This document shows positions 11,601 to 25,060 of a stretch of DNA of 64,000 nt, one piece after another. The DNA lies in contig NW_027526674.1 of assembly GCF_052857255.1 (NCBI RefSeq), positions 92,956 to 156,955 of the forward strand, given 5' to 3'. The notes under the pieces were generated by a model. It was not told where the DNA came from. It saw only the letters and a program-made list of their open reading frames with translations, and ran no database searches. The DNA is from Amblyomma americanum. Taxonomy: Eukaryota; Arthropoda; Arachnida; Ixodida; Ixodidae. A program made the translations under genes and the position numbers. How positions within the stretch are numbered: position 1 is the stretch's first letter; every line of letters begins with the position of its first letter.

Positions 11601-14600
11601 TTCGCGCAGTTCTGAGAGAAAAAGTTTACATCTTTCTCTCGTCTACTCTTCGACGACTTGTAGAATCGATGCTCGTGAATCTTGATAGTATCGCTCTAAA
11701 ACGATGTATCCCGTTGTTTTTAGCCGGAATACAAGTTATCGCGCAGTTCTGAGAGAAAAAGTTTACACCTTTCTCTCGTCTACTCTTCGACGACTTGTAA
11801 AATCGATGCTCGTGAATCTTGCTAGTTTCGATCTAAAACGATGTACCCCGTTGTTTTGAGCCGGAATAAAAGTTTTCGCGCAGTTTTGAGAGAAAAAGTT
11901 TACACCTTTTTCTCGTCTACTCTTCGACGACTTGTAAAATCGATGCTCGTTAATCGTGCTAGTTTCGATCTAAAACGATGTATCCCATTGTTTTGAGCCG
12001 GAATACTAGTTTTTGCGCAGTTTTGAGAGAAAAAGTTTACACCTTTCTATCGTCTACTCTTCGACGACTTGTAAAATCGATGCTGGTGAATCTTGATAGT
12101 TTAGATCTAAAACGATGTATTCCGTTGTTTTGAGCCGGAATACAAGTTTTCGCGCAGTTCTGAGAGGAAAATTTACACCTTTCTCTCGTCTACTCTGCGA
12201 CGACTTGTAAAATCGATGCTCGTGAATCTTGCTAGTTTCGATATAAAACGATGTATCCCGTTGTTTTGAGCCGGAATACAAGTTTTCGCGCAGTTCTGAG
12301 AGAAAAAGTTTACACCTTTCTCTCGTCTACTCTTCGACGACTTGTAAAATTGATGCTCGTGAATCTTGATAGTTTCGTTCTAAAACAATGTATCCCGTTG
12401 TTTTGAGACGGAATACGAGTTTTCGCGCAGTTCTGAGAGAAAACGTTTACCCCCTTTCTCTCGTCTACTCTTCGACGACTTGTAAAATCGCTGCTCGTTA
12501 ATCGTGCTAGTTTCGATCTAAAACGATGTATCCCGTTGTTTTGAGCCGGAATACTAGTTTTCGCGCAGTTCTGAGAGAAAAAGTTTACACCTTTTTCTCG
12601 TCTACTCTTCGACGACTTGTAAAATGGATGCTCGTGAATCTTGCTAGTTTCGATCTAAAACGATGTATTCCGTTGTTTTGAGCCGGAATACAAGTTTTCC
12701 CGCAGTTCTGAGAGAAAAATTTACACCTTTCTCTCGTCTACTCTGCGACGACCTGTAAAATCGATGCTCGTGAATCTTGCTAGTTTCGATCTATAACGAT
12801 ATATCCCGTTGTTTTGAGCCGGAATACAAGTTTTCGCGCAGTTCTGAGAGAAAAAGTTTACACCTTTCTCTCGTCTACTCTTCGACGACTTGTAAAATCG
12901 ATGCTCGTGAATCTTGATAGTTTCGTTCTAAAACAATGTATCCCGTTGTTTTGAGACGGAATACGAGTTTTCGAGCAGTTCTGAGAGAAAACGTTTACCC
13001 CTTTCTCTCGTCTACTCTTCGACGACTTGTAAAATCGATGCTCGTTAATCGTGCTAGTTTCGATCTAAAACGATGCATCCCGTTGTTTTGAGCCGGAATA
13101 CAAGTTTTCGCGCAGTTCTGAGAGAAAAAGTTTACACCTTTCTTTCGTCTACTCTTCGACGACTTGTAAAATCGATGCTCGTGAATTTTGCTTGTCTTGA
13201 TCTAAAACGATGTATCCCGTTGTTTTGAGCCGCAATACAAGTTTTCGCGCAGTTCTGAGAGAAAAAGTTTACACCTTTCTCTCGTCTACTCTTCGACGAC
13301 TTGTAAAATCGATGCTCGTGAATCTTGCTAGTTTCGATCTAAAACGATGTATCCCATTGTTTTGAGCCGGAATACAAGTTTTTGCGCAGTTTTGAGAGAA
13401 AAAGTTTACACCTTTCTATCGTCTACTCTTCGACGACTTGTAAAATCGATGCTCGTGAATCTTGATAGTTTAGATCTAAAACGATGTATTCCGTTGTTTT
13501 GAGCCGGAATACAAGTTTTCGCGCAGTTCTGAGAGAAAAATTTACACCTTTCTTTCGTCTACTCTGCGACGACTTGTAAAATCGATGCTCGTTAATCGTG
13601 CTAGTTTCGATCTAAAACGATGTATCCCGTTGATTTGAGCCGGAATACAAGTTTTCGCGCAGTTCTGAGAGAAAAAGTTTACAGCTTTTTCTCGTCTACT
13701 CTTCGACGATTTGTAAAATCGATGCTCGTAAATCTTGATTGTTTCGATCTAAAACGATGTATCCCGTTGTTTTGAGCCGGAATACAAGTTTTCGCGCAGT
13801 TCTGAGAGAAAAAGTTTACACCTTTCTCTCGTCAACTCTTCGACGACTTGTAAAATCGATGCTCGTGAATCTTGATAGTGTCGATCTAAAACGATGTATC
13901 CCGTTGTTTTCAGCCGGAATACAAGTTTTCGCGCAGTTTTGAGAGAAAAAGTTTACACCTTTCTTTCGTCTACTCTTCGACGACTTGTAAAATCGATGCT
14001 CGTGAATTTTGCTTGTCTTGATCTAAAACGATGTATCCCGTTGTTTTGAGCCGCAATACAAGTTTTCGCGCAGTTCTGAGAGAAAAAGTTTACACCTTTC
14101 TCTCGTCTACTCTTCGACGACTTGTAAAATCGATGCTCGTGAATCTTGCTAGTTTTAATCTAAAACGATGTATCCCAATGTTTTGAGCCGGAATACAAGT
14201 TTTTGCGCAGTTTTGAGAGAAAAAGTTTACACCTTTCTATCGTCTACTCTTCGACGACTTGTAAAATCGATGCTCGTGAATCTTGATAGTTTAGATCTAA
14301 AACGATGTATTCCGTTGTTTTGAGCCGGAATACAAGTTTTCGCGCAGTTCTGAGAGAAAAATTTACACCTTTCTCTCGTCTACTCTGCGACGACTTGTAA
14401 AATCGATGCTCGTGAATCTTGCTAGTTTCGATCTAAAACGATGTATCCCGTTGTTCTGAGCCGGAATACAAGTTTTCGCGCAGTTCTGAGAGAAAAAGTT
14501 TACACCTTTCTCTCGTCTACTCTTCGACGACTTGTAAAATTGATGCTCGTGAATCTTGATAGTTTCGTTCTAAAACAATGTATCCCGTTGTTTTGAGACG

Positions 14601-15123
14601 GAATACGAGTTTTCGCGCAGTTCTGAGAGAAAACGTTTACCCCCTTTCTCTCGTCTACTCTTCGACGACTTGTAAAATCGATGCTCGTTAATCGTGCTAG
14701 TTTCGATCTAAAACGATGTATCCCGTTGTTTTGAGCCGGAATACTAGTTTTCGCGCAGTTCTGAGAGAAAAAGTTTACACCTTTTTCTCGTCTACTCTTC
14801 GACGACTTGGAAAATGGATGCTCGTGAATCTTGCTAGTTTCGATCTAAAACGATGTATCCCGTTGTTTTGAGCCGGAATACAAGTTTTCGCGCAGTTCTG
14901 AGAGAAAAAGTTTACATCTTTCTCTCGTCTACTCTTCGACGACTTGTAGAATCGATGCTCGTGAATCTTGATAGTATCGCTCTAAAACGATGTATCCCGT
15001 TGTTTTTAGCCGGAATACAAGTTATCGCGCAGTTCTGAGAGAAAAAGTTTACACCTTTCTCTCGTCTACTCTTCGACGACTTGTAAAATCGATGCTCGTG
15101 AATCTTGCTAGTTTCGATCTAAA

Positions 15124-17039
15124 ACGATGTACCCCGTTGTTTTGAGCCGGAATAAAAGTTTTCGCGCAGTTTTGAGAGAAAAAGTTTACACCTTTTTCTC
15201 GTCTACTCTTCGACGACTTGTAGAATCGATGCTCGTGAATCTTGATAGTATCACTCTAAAACGATGTATCTCGTTGTTTTGAGCCGGAATACAAGTTTTC
15301 GCGCAGTTCTGAGAGAAAAAGTTTACACCTTTCTCTCGTCTACTCTTCGACGACTTGTAAAATTGATGCTCGTGAATTTTGCTAGTTTCGATCTAAAACG
15401 ATGTATCCCGTTGTTTTGAGCTGGAATACAAGTTTTCGCACAGTTCTGAGAGAAAAAGTTTACACCTTTCTCTCGTCTACTCTACGACGACTTGTAGAAT
15501 CGATGCTCGTGAATCTTGATAGTATCGCTCTAAAACGATGTATTCCGTTGTTTTGAGCCGGAATACAAGTTTTCGCGCAGTTCTGAGAGAAAAAGTTTAC
15601 ACCATTCTCTCGTATACTCTTCGACGACTTGTTAAATCGATGCTCGTGAATTTTGCTACTTTCGATCTAAAATGATGTATCCCGTTGTTTTGAGCCGGAA
15701 TACAATTTTTCGCGCAGTTCTGAGTGAAAACGTTTACACCTTTCTCGCGTCTACTCTTCGACGACTTGTAAAATCGATGCTCGTGAATCTTGATAGTTTC
15801 GATCTAAAACGATGTATTCCGTTGTTTTGAGCCGGAATACAAGTTTTCGCGCAGTTCTGAGAGAAAAATTTACACCTTTCTCTCGTCTACTCTGCGACGA
15901 CTTGTAAAATCGATGCTCGTGAATCTTGCTAGTTTCGATATAAAACGATGTATCCCGTTGTTTTGAGCCGGAATACAAGTTTTCGCGCAGTTCTGAGAGA
16001 AAAAGTTTACACCTTTCTCTCGTCTACTCTTCGACGACTTGTAAAATTGATGCTCGTGAATCTTGATAGTTTCGTTCTAAAACAATGTATCCCGTTGTTT
16101 TGAGACGGAATACGAGTTTTCGCGCAGTTCTGAGAGAAAACGTTTACCCCTTTCTCTCGTCTACTCTTCGACGACTTGTAAAATCGATGCTCGTTAATCG
16201 TGCTAGTTTCGATCTAAAACGATGTATCCCGTTGTTTTGAGCCGGAATACTAGTTTTCGCGCAGTTCTGAGAGAAAAAGTTTACACCTTTTTCTCGTCTA
16301 CTCTTCGACGACTTGTAAAATGGATGCTCGTGAATCTTGCTAGTTTCGATCTAAAACGACGTATTCCGTTGTTTTGAGCCGGAATACAAGTTTTCCCGCA
16401 GTTCTGAGAGAAAAATTTACACCTTTCTCTCGTCTACTCTGCGACGACCTGTAAAATCGATGCTCGTGAATCTTGCTAGTTTCGATCTATAACGATATAT
16501 CCCGTTGTTTTGAGCCGGAATACAAGTTTTCGCGCAGTTCTGAGAGAAAAAGTTTACACCTTTCTCTCGTCTACTCTTCGACGACTTGTAAAATCGATGC
16601 TCGTGAATCTTGATAGTTTCGTTCTAAAACAATGTATCCCGTTGTTTTGAGACGGAACACGAGTTTTCGCGCAGTTCTGAGAGAAAACGTTTACCCCTTT
16701 CTCTCGTCTACTCTTCGACGACTTGTAAAATCGATGCTCGTTAATCGTGCTAGTTTCGATCTAAAACGATGCATCCCGTTGTTTTGAGCCGGAATACAAG
16801 TTTTCGCGCAGTTCTGAGAGAAAAAGTTTACACCTTTCTTTCGTCTACTCTTCGACGACTTGTAAAATCGATGCTCGTGAATTTTGCTTGTCTTGATCTA
16901 AAACGATGTATCCCGTTGTTTTGAGCCGCAATACAAGTTTTCGCGCAGTTCTGAGAGAAAAAGTTTACACCTTTCTCTCGTCTACTCTTCGACGACTTGT
17001 AAAATCGATGCTCGTGAATCTTGCTAGTTTCGATCTAAA
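15124..17039. repeat. 1.9 kb tandem duplication, copy 1 (14 monomers)
   Basis: This unit and the next form a direct tandem pair offset by about 1,916 bp (14 x 137 minus 2). It starts in a TGTACCCCG monomer with GGAATAAAAG and includes the ATAGTATCACTCT/ATCTCG monomer, GAGCTGG with TTCGCACAG (about 15,418-15,440), CACCATTCTCTCGTATAC (about 15,600), GAGTGAAAACG (about 15,722) and GGAACACGAG (about 16,658). Its marker order up to about 16,640 also resembles other domain B copies. Confidence 0.87.
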
Positions 17040-18955
17040 ACGATGTACCCCGTTGTTTTGAGCCGGAGTAAAAGTTTTCGCGCAGTTTTGAGAGAAAAAG
17101 TTTACACCTTTTTCTCGTCTACTCTTCGACGACTTGTAGAATCGATGCTCGTGAATCTTGATAGTATCACTCTAAAACGATGTATCTCGTTGTTTTGAGC
17201 CGGAATACAAGTTTTCGCGCAGTTCTGAGAGAAAAAGTTTACACCTTTCTCTCGTCTACTCTTCGACGACTTGTAAAATTGATGCTCGTGAATTTTGCTA
17301 GTTTCGATCTAAAACGATGTATCCCGTTGTTTTGAGCTGGAATACAAGTTTTCGCACAGTTCTGAGAGAAAAAGTTTACACCTTTCTCTCGTCTACTCTA
17401 CGACGACTTGTAGAATCGATGCTCGTGAATCTTGATAGTATCGCTCTAAAACGATGTATTCCGTTGTTTTGAGCCGGAATACAAGTTTTCGCGCAGTTCT
17501 GAGAGAAAAAGTTTACACCATTCTCTCGTATACTCTTCGACGACTTGTTAAATCGATGCTCGTGAATTTTGCTACTTTCGATCTAAAATGATGTATCCCG
17601 TTGTTTTGAGCCGGAATACAATTTTTCGCGCAGTTCTGAGTGAAAACGTTTACACCTTTCTCGCGTCTACTCTTCGACGACTTGTAAAATCGATGCTCGT
17701 GAATCTTGATAGTTTCGATCTAAAACGATGTATTCCGTTGTTTTGAGCCGGAATACAAGTTTTCGCGCAGTACTGAGAGAAAAATTTACACCTTTCTCTC
17801 GTCTACTCTGCGACGACTTGTAAAATCGATGCTCGTGAATCTTGCTAGTTTCGATATAAAACGATGTATCCCGTTGTTTTGAGCCGGAATACAAGTTTTC
17901 GCGCAGTTCTGAGAGAAAAAGTTTACACCTTTCTCTCGTCTACTCTTCGACGACTTGTAAAATTGATGCTCGTGAATCTTGATAGTTTCGTTCTAAAACA
18001 ATGTATCCCGTTGTTTTGAGACGGAATACGAGTTTTCGCGCAGTTCTGAGAGAAAACGTTTACCCCTTTCTCTCGTCTACTCTTCGACGACTTGTAAAAT
18101 CGATGCTCGTTAATCGTGCTAGTTTCGATCTAAAACGATGTATCCCGTTGTTTTGAGCCGGAATACTAGTTTTCGCGCAGTTCTGAGAGAAAAAGTTTAC
18201 ACCTTTTTCTCGTCTACTCTTCGACGACTTGTAAAATGGATGCTCGTGAATCTTGCTAGTTTCGATCTAAAACGATGTATTCCGTTGTTTTGAGCCGGAA
18301 TACAAGTTTTCCCGCAGTTCTGAGAGAAAAATTTACACCTTTCTCTCGTCTCTCTGCGACGACCTGTAAAATCGATGCTCGTGAATCTTGCTAGTTTCGA
18401 TCTATAACGATATATCCCGTTGTTTTGAGCCGGAATACAAGTTTTCGCGCAGTTCTGAGAGAAAAAGTTTACACCTTTCTCTCGTCTACTCTTCGACGAC
18501 TTGTAAAATCGATGCTCGTGAATCTTGATAGTTTCGTTCTAAAACAATGTATCCCGTTGTTTTGAGACGGAACACGAGTTTTCGCGCAGTTCTGAGGGAA
18601 AACGTTTACCCCTTTCTCTCGTCTACTCTTCGACGACTTGTAAAATCGATGCTCGTTAATCGTGCTAGTTTCGATCTAAAACGATGCATCCCGTTGTTTT
18701 GAGCCGGAATACAAGTTTTCGCGCAGTTCTGAGAGAAAAAGTTTACACCTTTCTTTCGTCTACTCTTCGACGACTTGTAAAATCGATGCTCGTGAATTTT
18801 GCTTGTCTTGATCTAAAACGATGTATCCCGTTGTTTTGAGCCGCAATACAAGTTTTCGCGCAGTTCTGAGAGAAAAAGTTTACACCTTTCTCTCGTCTAC
18901 TCTTCGACGACTTGTAAAATCGATGCTCGTGAATCTTGCTAGTTTCGATCTAAAA
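17040..18955. repeat. 1.9 kb tandem duplication, copy 2 (14 monomers)
   Basis: All listed markers of copy 1 recur in the same order, including the otherwise rare GGAACACGAG (about 18,571). Copy 2 has private changes: GGAGTAAAAG (about 17,066), CAGTACTGAG (about 17,768), a two-base loss in CGTCTCTCTGCG (about 18,347) and GAGGGAAAACG (about 18,594). The join lies inside a monomer, at TCGATCTAAAACGATGTA near 17,030-17,047, where sequence switches from the GCTTGTC context back to the TGTACCCCG start. A partial third copy begins near 20,480. Confidence 0.85.
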
Positions 18956-21900
18956 CGATGTATCCCATTGTTTTGAGCCGGAATACAAGTTTTTGCGCAG
19001 TTTTGAGAGAAAAAGTTTACACCTTTCTATCGTCTACTCTTCGACGACTTGTAAAATCGATGCTCGTGAATCTTGATAGTTTAGATCTAAAACGATGTAT
19101 TCCGTTGTTTTGAGCCGGAATACAAGTTTTCGCGCAGTTCTGAGAGAAAAATTTACACCTTTCTCTCGTCTACTCTGCGACGACTTGTAAAATCGATGCT
19201 CGTTAATCGTGCTAGTTTCGATCTAAAACGATGTATCCCGTTGATTTGAGCCGGAATACAAGTTTTCGCGCAGTTCTGAGAGAAAAAGTTTACAGCTTTT
19301 TCTCGTCTACTCTTCGACGATTTGTAAAATCGATGCTCGTAAATCTTGATTGTTTCGATCTAAAACGATGTATCCCGTTGTTTTGAGCCGGAATACAAGT
19401 TTTCGCGCAGTTCTGAGAGAAAAAGTTTACACCTTTCTCTCGTCAACTCTTCGACGACTTGTAAAATCGATGCTCGTGAATCTTGATAGTGTCGATCTAA
19501 AACGATGTATCCCGTTGTTTTGAGCCGGAATACAAGTTTTCGCGCAGTTTTGAGAGAAAAAGTTTACACCTTTCTTTCGTCTACTCTTCGACGACTTGTA
19601 AAATCGATGCTCGTGAATTTTGCTTGTCTTGATCTAAAACGATGTATCCCGTTGTTTTGAGCCGCAATACAAGTTTTCGCGCAGTTCTGAGAGAAAAAGT
19701 TTACACCTTTCTCTCGTCTACTCTTCGACGACTTGTAAAATCGATGCTCGTGAATCTTGCTAGTTTCAATCTAAAACGATGTATCCCAATGTTTTGAGCC
19801 GGAATACAAGTTTTTGCGCAGTTTTGAGAGAAAAAGTTTACACCTTTCTATCGTCTACTCTTCGACGACTTGTAAAATCGATGCTCGTGAATCTTGATAG
19901 TTTAGATCTAAAACGATGTATTCCGTTGTTTTGAGCCGGAATACAAGTTTTCGCGCAGTTCTGAGAGAAAAATTTACACCTTTCTCTCGTCTACTCTGCG
20001 ACGACTTGTAAAATCGATGCTCGTGAATCTTGCTAGTTTCGATCTAAAACGATGTATCCCGTTGTTCTGAGCCGGAATACAAGTTTTCGCGCAGTTCTGA
20101 GAGAAAAAGCTTACACCTTTCTCTCGTCTACTCTTCGACGACTTGTAAAATTGATGCTCGTGAATCTTGATAGTTTCGTTCTAAAACAATGTATCCCGTT
20201 GTTTTGAGACGGAATACGAGTTTTCGCGCAGTTCTGAGAGAAAACGTTTACCCCTTTCTCTCGTCTACTCTTCGACGACTTGTAAAATCGATGCTCGTTA
20301 ATCGTGCTAGTTTCGATCTAAAACGATGTATCCCGTTGTTTTGAGCCGGAATACTAGTTTTCGCGCAGTTCTGAGAGAAAAAGTTTACACCTTTTTCTCG
20401 TCTACTCTTCGACGACTTGGAAAATGGATGCTCGTGAATCTTGCTAGTTTCGATCTAAAACGATGTATCCCGTTGTTTTGAGCCGGAATAAAAGTTTTCG
20501 CGCAGTTTTGAGAGAAAAAGTGTACACCTTTTTCTCGTCTACTCTTCGACGACTTGTAGAATCGATGCTCGTGAATCTTGATAGTATCACTCTAAAACGA
20601 TGTATCTCGTTGTTTTGAGCCGGAATACAAGTTTTCGCGCAGTTCTGAGAGAAAAAGTTTACACCTTTCTCTCGTCTACTCTTCGACGACTTGTAAAATT
20701 GATGCTCGTGAATTTTGCTAGTTTCGATCTAAAACGATGTATCCCGTTGTTTTGAGCTGGAATACAAGTTTTCGCACAGTTCTGAGAGAAAAAGTTTACA
20801 CCTTTCTCTCGTCTACTCTACGACGACTTGTAGAATCGATGCTCGTGAATCTTGATAGTATCGCTCTAAAACGATGTATTCCGTTGTTTTGAGCCGGAAT
20901 ACAAGTTTTCGCGCAGTTCTGAGAGAAAAAGTTTACACCATTCTCTCGTATACTCTTCGACGACTTGTTAAATCGATGCTCGTGAATTTTGCTACTTTCG
21001 ATCTAAAATGATGTATCCCGTTGTTTTGAGCCGGAATACAATTTTTCGCGCAGTTCTGAGTGAAAACGTTTACACCTTTCTCGCGTCTACTCTTCGACGA
21101 CTTGTAAAATCGATGCTCGTGAATCTTGATAGTTTCGATCTAAAACGATGTATTCCGTTGTTTTGAGCCGGAATACAAGATTTCGCGCAGTTCTGAGAGA
21201 AAAATTTACACCTTTCTCTCGTCTACTCTGCGACGACTTGTAAAATCGATGCTCGTGAATCTTGCTAGTTTCGATCTAAAACGATGTATCCCGTTGTTTT
21301 GAGCCGGAATACAAGTTTTCGCGCAGTTCTGAGAGAAAAAGTTTACACCTTTCTCTCGTCTACTCTTCGACGACTTGTAAAATTGATGCTCGTGAATCTT
21401 GATAGTTTCGTTCTAAAACAATGTATCCCGTTGTTTTGAGACGAAATACGAGCTTTCGCGCAGTTCTGAGAGAAAACGTTTACCCCTTTCTCTCGTCTAC
21501 TCTTCGACGACTTGTAAAATCGATGCTCGTTAATCGTGCTAGTTTCGATCTAAAACGATGTATCCCGTTGATTTGAGCCGGAATACAAGTTTTCGCGCAG
21601 TTCTGAGAGAAAAAGTTTACAGCTTTTTCTCGTCTACTCTTCGACGTTTTGTAAAATCGATGCTCGTGAATCTTGATTGTTTCGATCTAAAACGATGTAT
21701 CCCGTTGTTTTGAGCCGGAATACAAGTTTTCGCGCAGTTCTGAGAGAAAAAGTTTACACCTTTCTCTCGTCTACTCTTCGACGACTTGTAAAATCGATGC
21801 TCGTGAATCTTGATAGTGTCGATCTAAAACGATGTATCCCGTTGTTTTGAGCCGGAATACAAGTTTTTGCGCAGTTTTTAGAGAAAAAGTTTACACCTTT

Positions 21901-24900
21901 CTATCGTCTACTCTTCGACGACTTGTAAAATCGATGCTCGTGAATCTTGATAGTTTAGATCTAAAACGATGTATTCCGTTGTTTTGAGCCGGAATACAAG
22001 TTTTCGCGCAGTTCTGAGAGAAAAATTTACACCTTTCTCTCGTCTACTCTGCGACGACTTGTAAAATCGATGCTCGTGAATCTTGCTAGTTTCGATCTAA
22101 AACGATGTATCCCGTTGTTTTGAGCCGGAATACAAGTTTTCGCGCAGTTCTGAGAGAAAAAGTTTACACCTTTCTCTCGTCTACTCTTCGAAGACTTGTC
22201 AAATTGATGCTCGTGAATCTTGATAGTTTCGTTCTAAAACAATGTATCCCGTTGTTTTGAGACGGAATACGAGTTTTTGCGCAGTTCTGAGAGAAAACGT
22301 TTACCCCTTTCTCTCGTCTACTCTTCGACGACTTGTAAAATCGATGCTCGTTAATCGTGCTAGTTTTGGTCTAAAACGATGCATCCCGTTGTTTTGAGCC
22401 GGAATACAAGTTTTCGCGCAGTTCTGAGAGAAAAAGTTTACACCTTTCTTTCGTCTACTGTTCGACGACTTGTAAAATCGATGCTCGTGAATTTTGCTTG
22501 TCTTGATCTAAAACGATGTATCCCGTTGTTTTGAGCCGCAATACAAGTTTTCGCGCAGTTCTGAGAGAAAAAGTTTACACCTTTCTCTCGTCTACTCTTC
22601 GACGACTTGTAAAATTGATGCTCGTGAATCTTGATAGTTTCGTTCTAAAACAATGTATCCCGTTGTTTTGAGACGGAATACGAGTTTTCGCGCAGTTCTG
22701 AAAAAAAAGGTTTACCCCTTTCTCTCGTCTACTCTTCGACGACTTGTAAAATCGATGCTCGTTAATCGTGCTAGTTTCGATCTAAAACGATGTATCCCGT
22801 TGTTTTGAGCCGGAATACTAGTTTTCGCGCAGTTCTGAGAGAAAAAGTTTACACCTTTTTCTCGTGTACTCTTCGACGACTTGTAAAATGGATGCTCGTG
22901 AATCTTGCTAGTTTCGATCTAAAACGATGTATTCCGTTGTTTTGAGCCGGAATACAAGTTTTCCCGCAGTTCTGAGAGAAAAATTTACACCTTTCTCTCG
23001 TCTACTCTGCGACGACCTGTAAAATCGATGCTCGTGAATCTTGCTAGTTTCGATCTATAACGATATATCCCGTTGTTTTGAGCCGGAATACAAGTTTTCG
23101 CGCAGTTCTGAGAGAAAAAGTTTACACCTTTCTCTCGTCTACTCTTCGACGACTTGTAAAATCGATGCTCGTGAATCTTGATTGTTTCGTTCTAAAACAA
23201 TGTATCCCGTTGTTTTGAGACGGAATACGAGTTTTCGCGCAGTTCTGAGAGAAAACGTTTACCCCTTTCTCTCGTCTACTCTTCGACGACTTGTAAAATC
23301 GATGCTCGTTAATCGTGCTAGTTTCGATCTAAAACGATGCATCCCGTTGTTTTGAGCCGGAATACAAGTTTTCGCGCAGTTCTGAGAGAAAAAGTTTACA
23401 CCGTTCTTTCGTCTACTCTTCGACGACTTGTAAAATCGATGCTCGTGAATTTTGCTTGTCTTGATCTAAAACGATGTATCCCGTTGTTTTGAGCCGCAAT
23501 ACAAGTTTTCGCGCAGTTCTGAGAGAAAAAGTTTACACCTTTCTCTCGTCTACTCTTCGACGACTTGTAAAATCGATGCTCGTGAATCTTGCTAGTTTCG
23601 ATCTAAAACGATGTATCCCATTGTTTTGAGCCGGAATACAAGTTTTTGCGCAGTTTTGAGAGAAAAAGTTTACACCTTTCTATTGTCTACTCTTCGACGA
23701 CTTGTAAAATCGATGCTCGTGAATCTTGATAGTTTAGATCTAAAACGATGTATTCCGTTGTTTTGAGCCGGAATACAAGTTTTTGCGCAGTTCTGAGAGA
23801 AAAATTTACACCTTTCTCTCGTCTACTCTGCGACGACTTGTAAAATCGATGCTCGTGAATCTTGCTAGTTTCGATCTAAAACGATGTATCCCGTTGTTTT
23901 GAGCCGGAATACAAGTTTTCGCGCAGTTCTGAGAGAAAAAGTTTACACCTTTCTCTCGTCTACTCTTCGACGACTTGTAAAATTGATGCTCGTGAATCTT
24001 GATAGTTTCGTTCTAAAACAATGTATCCCGTTGTTTTGAGACGGAATACGAGTTTTCGCGCAGTTCTGAGAGAAAACGTTTACCCCTTTCTCTCGTCTAC
24101 TCTTCGACGACTTGTAAAATCGATGCTCGTTAATCGTGCTAGTTTCGATCTAAAACGATGTATCCCGTTGATTTGAGCCGGAATACAAGTTTTCGCGCAG
24201 TTCTGAGAGAAAAAATTTACAGCTTTTTCTCGTCTACTCTTCGACGATTTGTAAAATCGATGCTCGTAAATCTTGATTGTTTCGATCTAAAACGATGTAT
24301 CCCGTTGTTTTGAGCCGGAATACAAGTTTTCACGCAGTTCTGAGAGAAAAAGTTTACACCTTTCTCTCGTCAACTCTTCGACGACTTGTAAAATCGATGC
24401 TCGTGAATCTTGATAGTGTCGGTCTAAAACGATGTATCCCGTTGTTTTGAGCCGGAATACAAGTTTTCGCGCAGTTCTGAGAGAAAAAGTTTACACCTTT
24501 CTTTCGTCTACTCTTCGACGACTTGTAAAATCGATGCTCGTGAATTTTGCTTGTCTTGATCTAAAACGATGTATCCCGTTGTTTTGAGCCGCAATACAAG
24601 TTTTCGCGCAGTTCTGAGAAAAAAAGTTTACACCTTTCTCTCGTCTACTCTTCGACGACTTGTAAAATCGATGCTCGTGAATCTTGCTAGTTTCGATCTA
24701 AAACGAAGTATCCCAATGTTTTGAGCCGGAATACAAGTTTTTGCGCAGTTTTGAGAGAAAAAGTTTACACCTTTCTATCGTCTACTCTTCGACGACTTGT
24801 AAAATCGATGCTCGTGAATCTTGATAGTTTCGCTCTAAAACAATGTAAACCGTTATTTTGAGCCGGAATACGAGTTTTCGCGCAGTTTTGAGAGAAAAAG

Positions 24901-25060
24901 TTTACACCTTTCTCTCGTCTACTCTTCGACGACTTGTAAAATCGATGCTCGTTAATCTTGCTAGTTTCGATCTAAAACGATGTATTCCGTTGTTTTGAGC
25001 CGGAATACAAGTTTTCGCGCAGTTCTGAGAGAAACATTTACACCTTTCTCTCGTCTACTC

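Larger units (their letters stand above)
5664..24251. repeat. Domain B, long higher-order repeat with 24-28 monomer marker spacing
   Basis: About 136 monomers. Rare variants recur at whole-monomer multiples. The TATAACGATATAT monomer is near 5,541 (just left), 9,234, 12,794, 16,490, 18,405 and 23,058. GCTCGTAAATCTTGATTG is near 6,331, 10,162, 13,721, 19,332 and 24,259. CCCAATG is near 7,056, 10,889, 14,174 and 19,785. Spacings of about 3,285, 3,560, 3,695 and 3,832 bp equal 24, 26, 27 and 28 monomers less a few bases. The order of marker monomers is largely kept between copies, so these are diverged copies of one long unit with internal gains and losses. No non-satellite sequence was seen. 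Confidence 0.82.
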
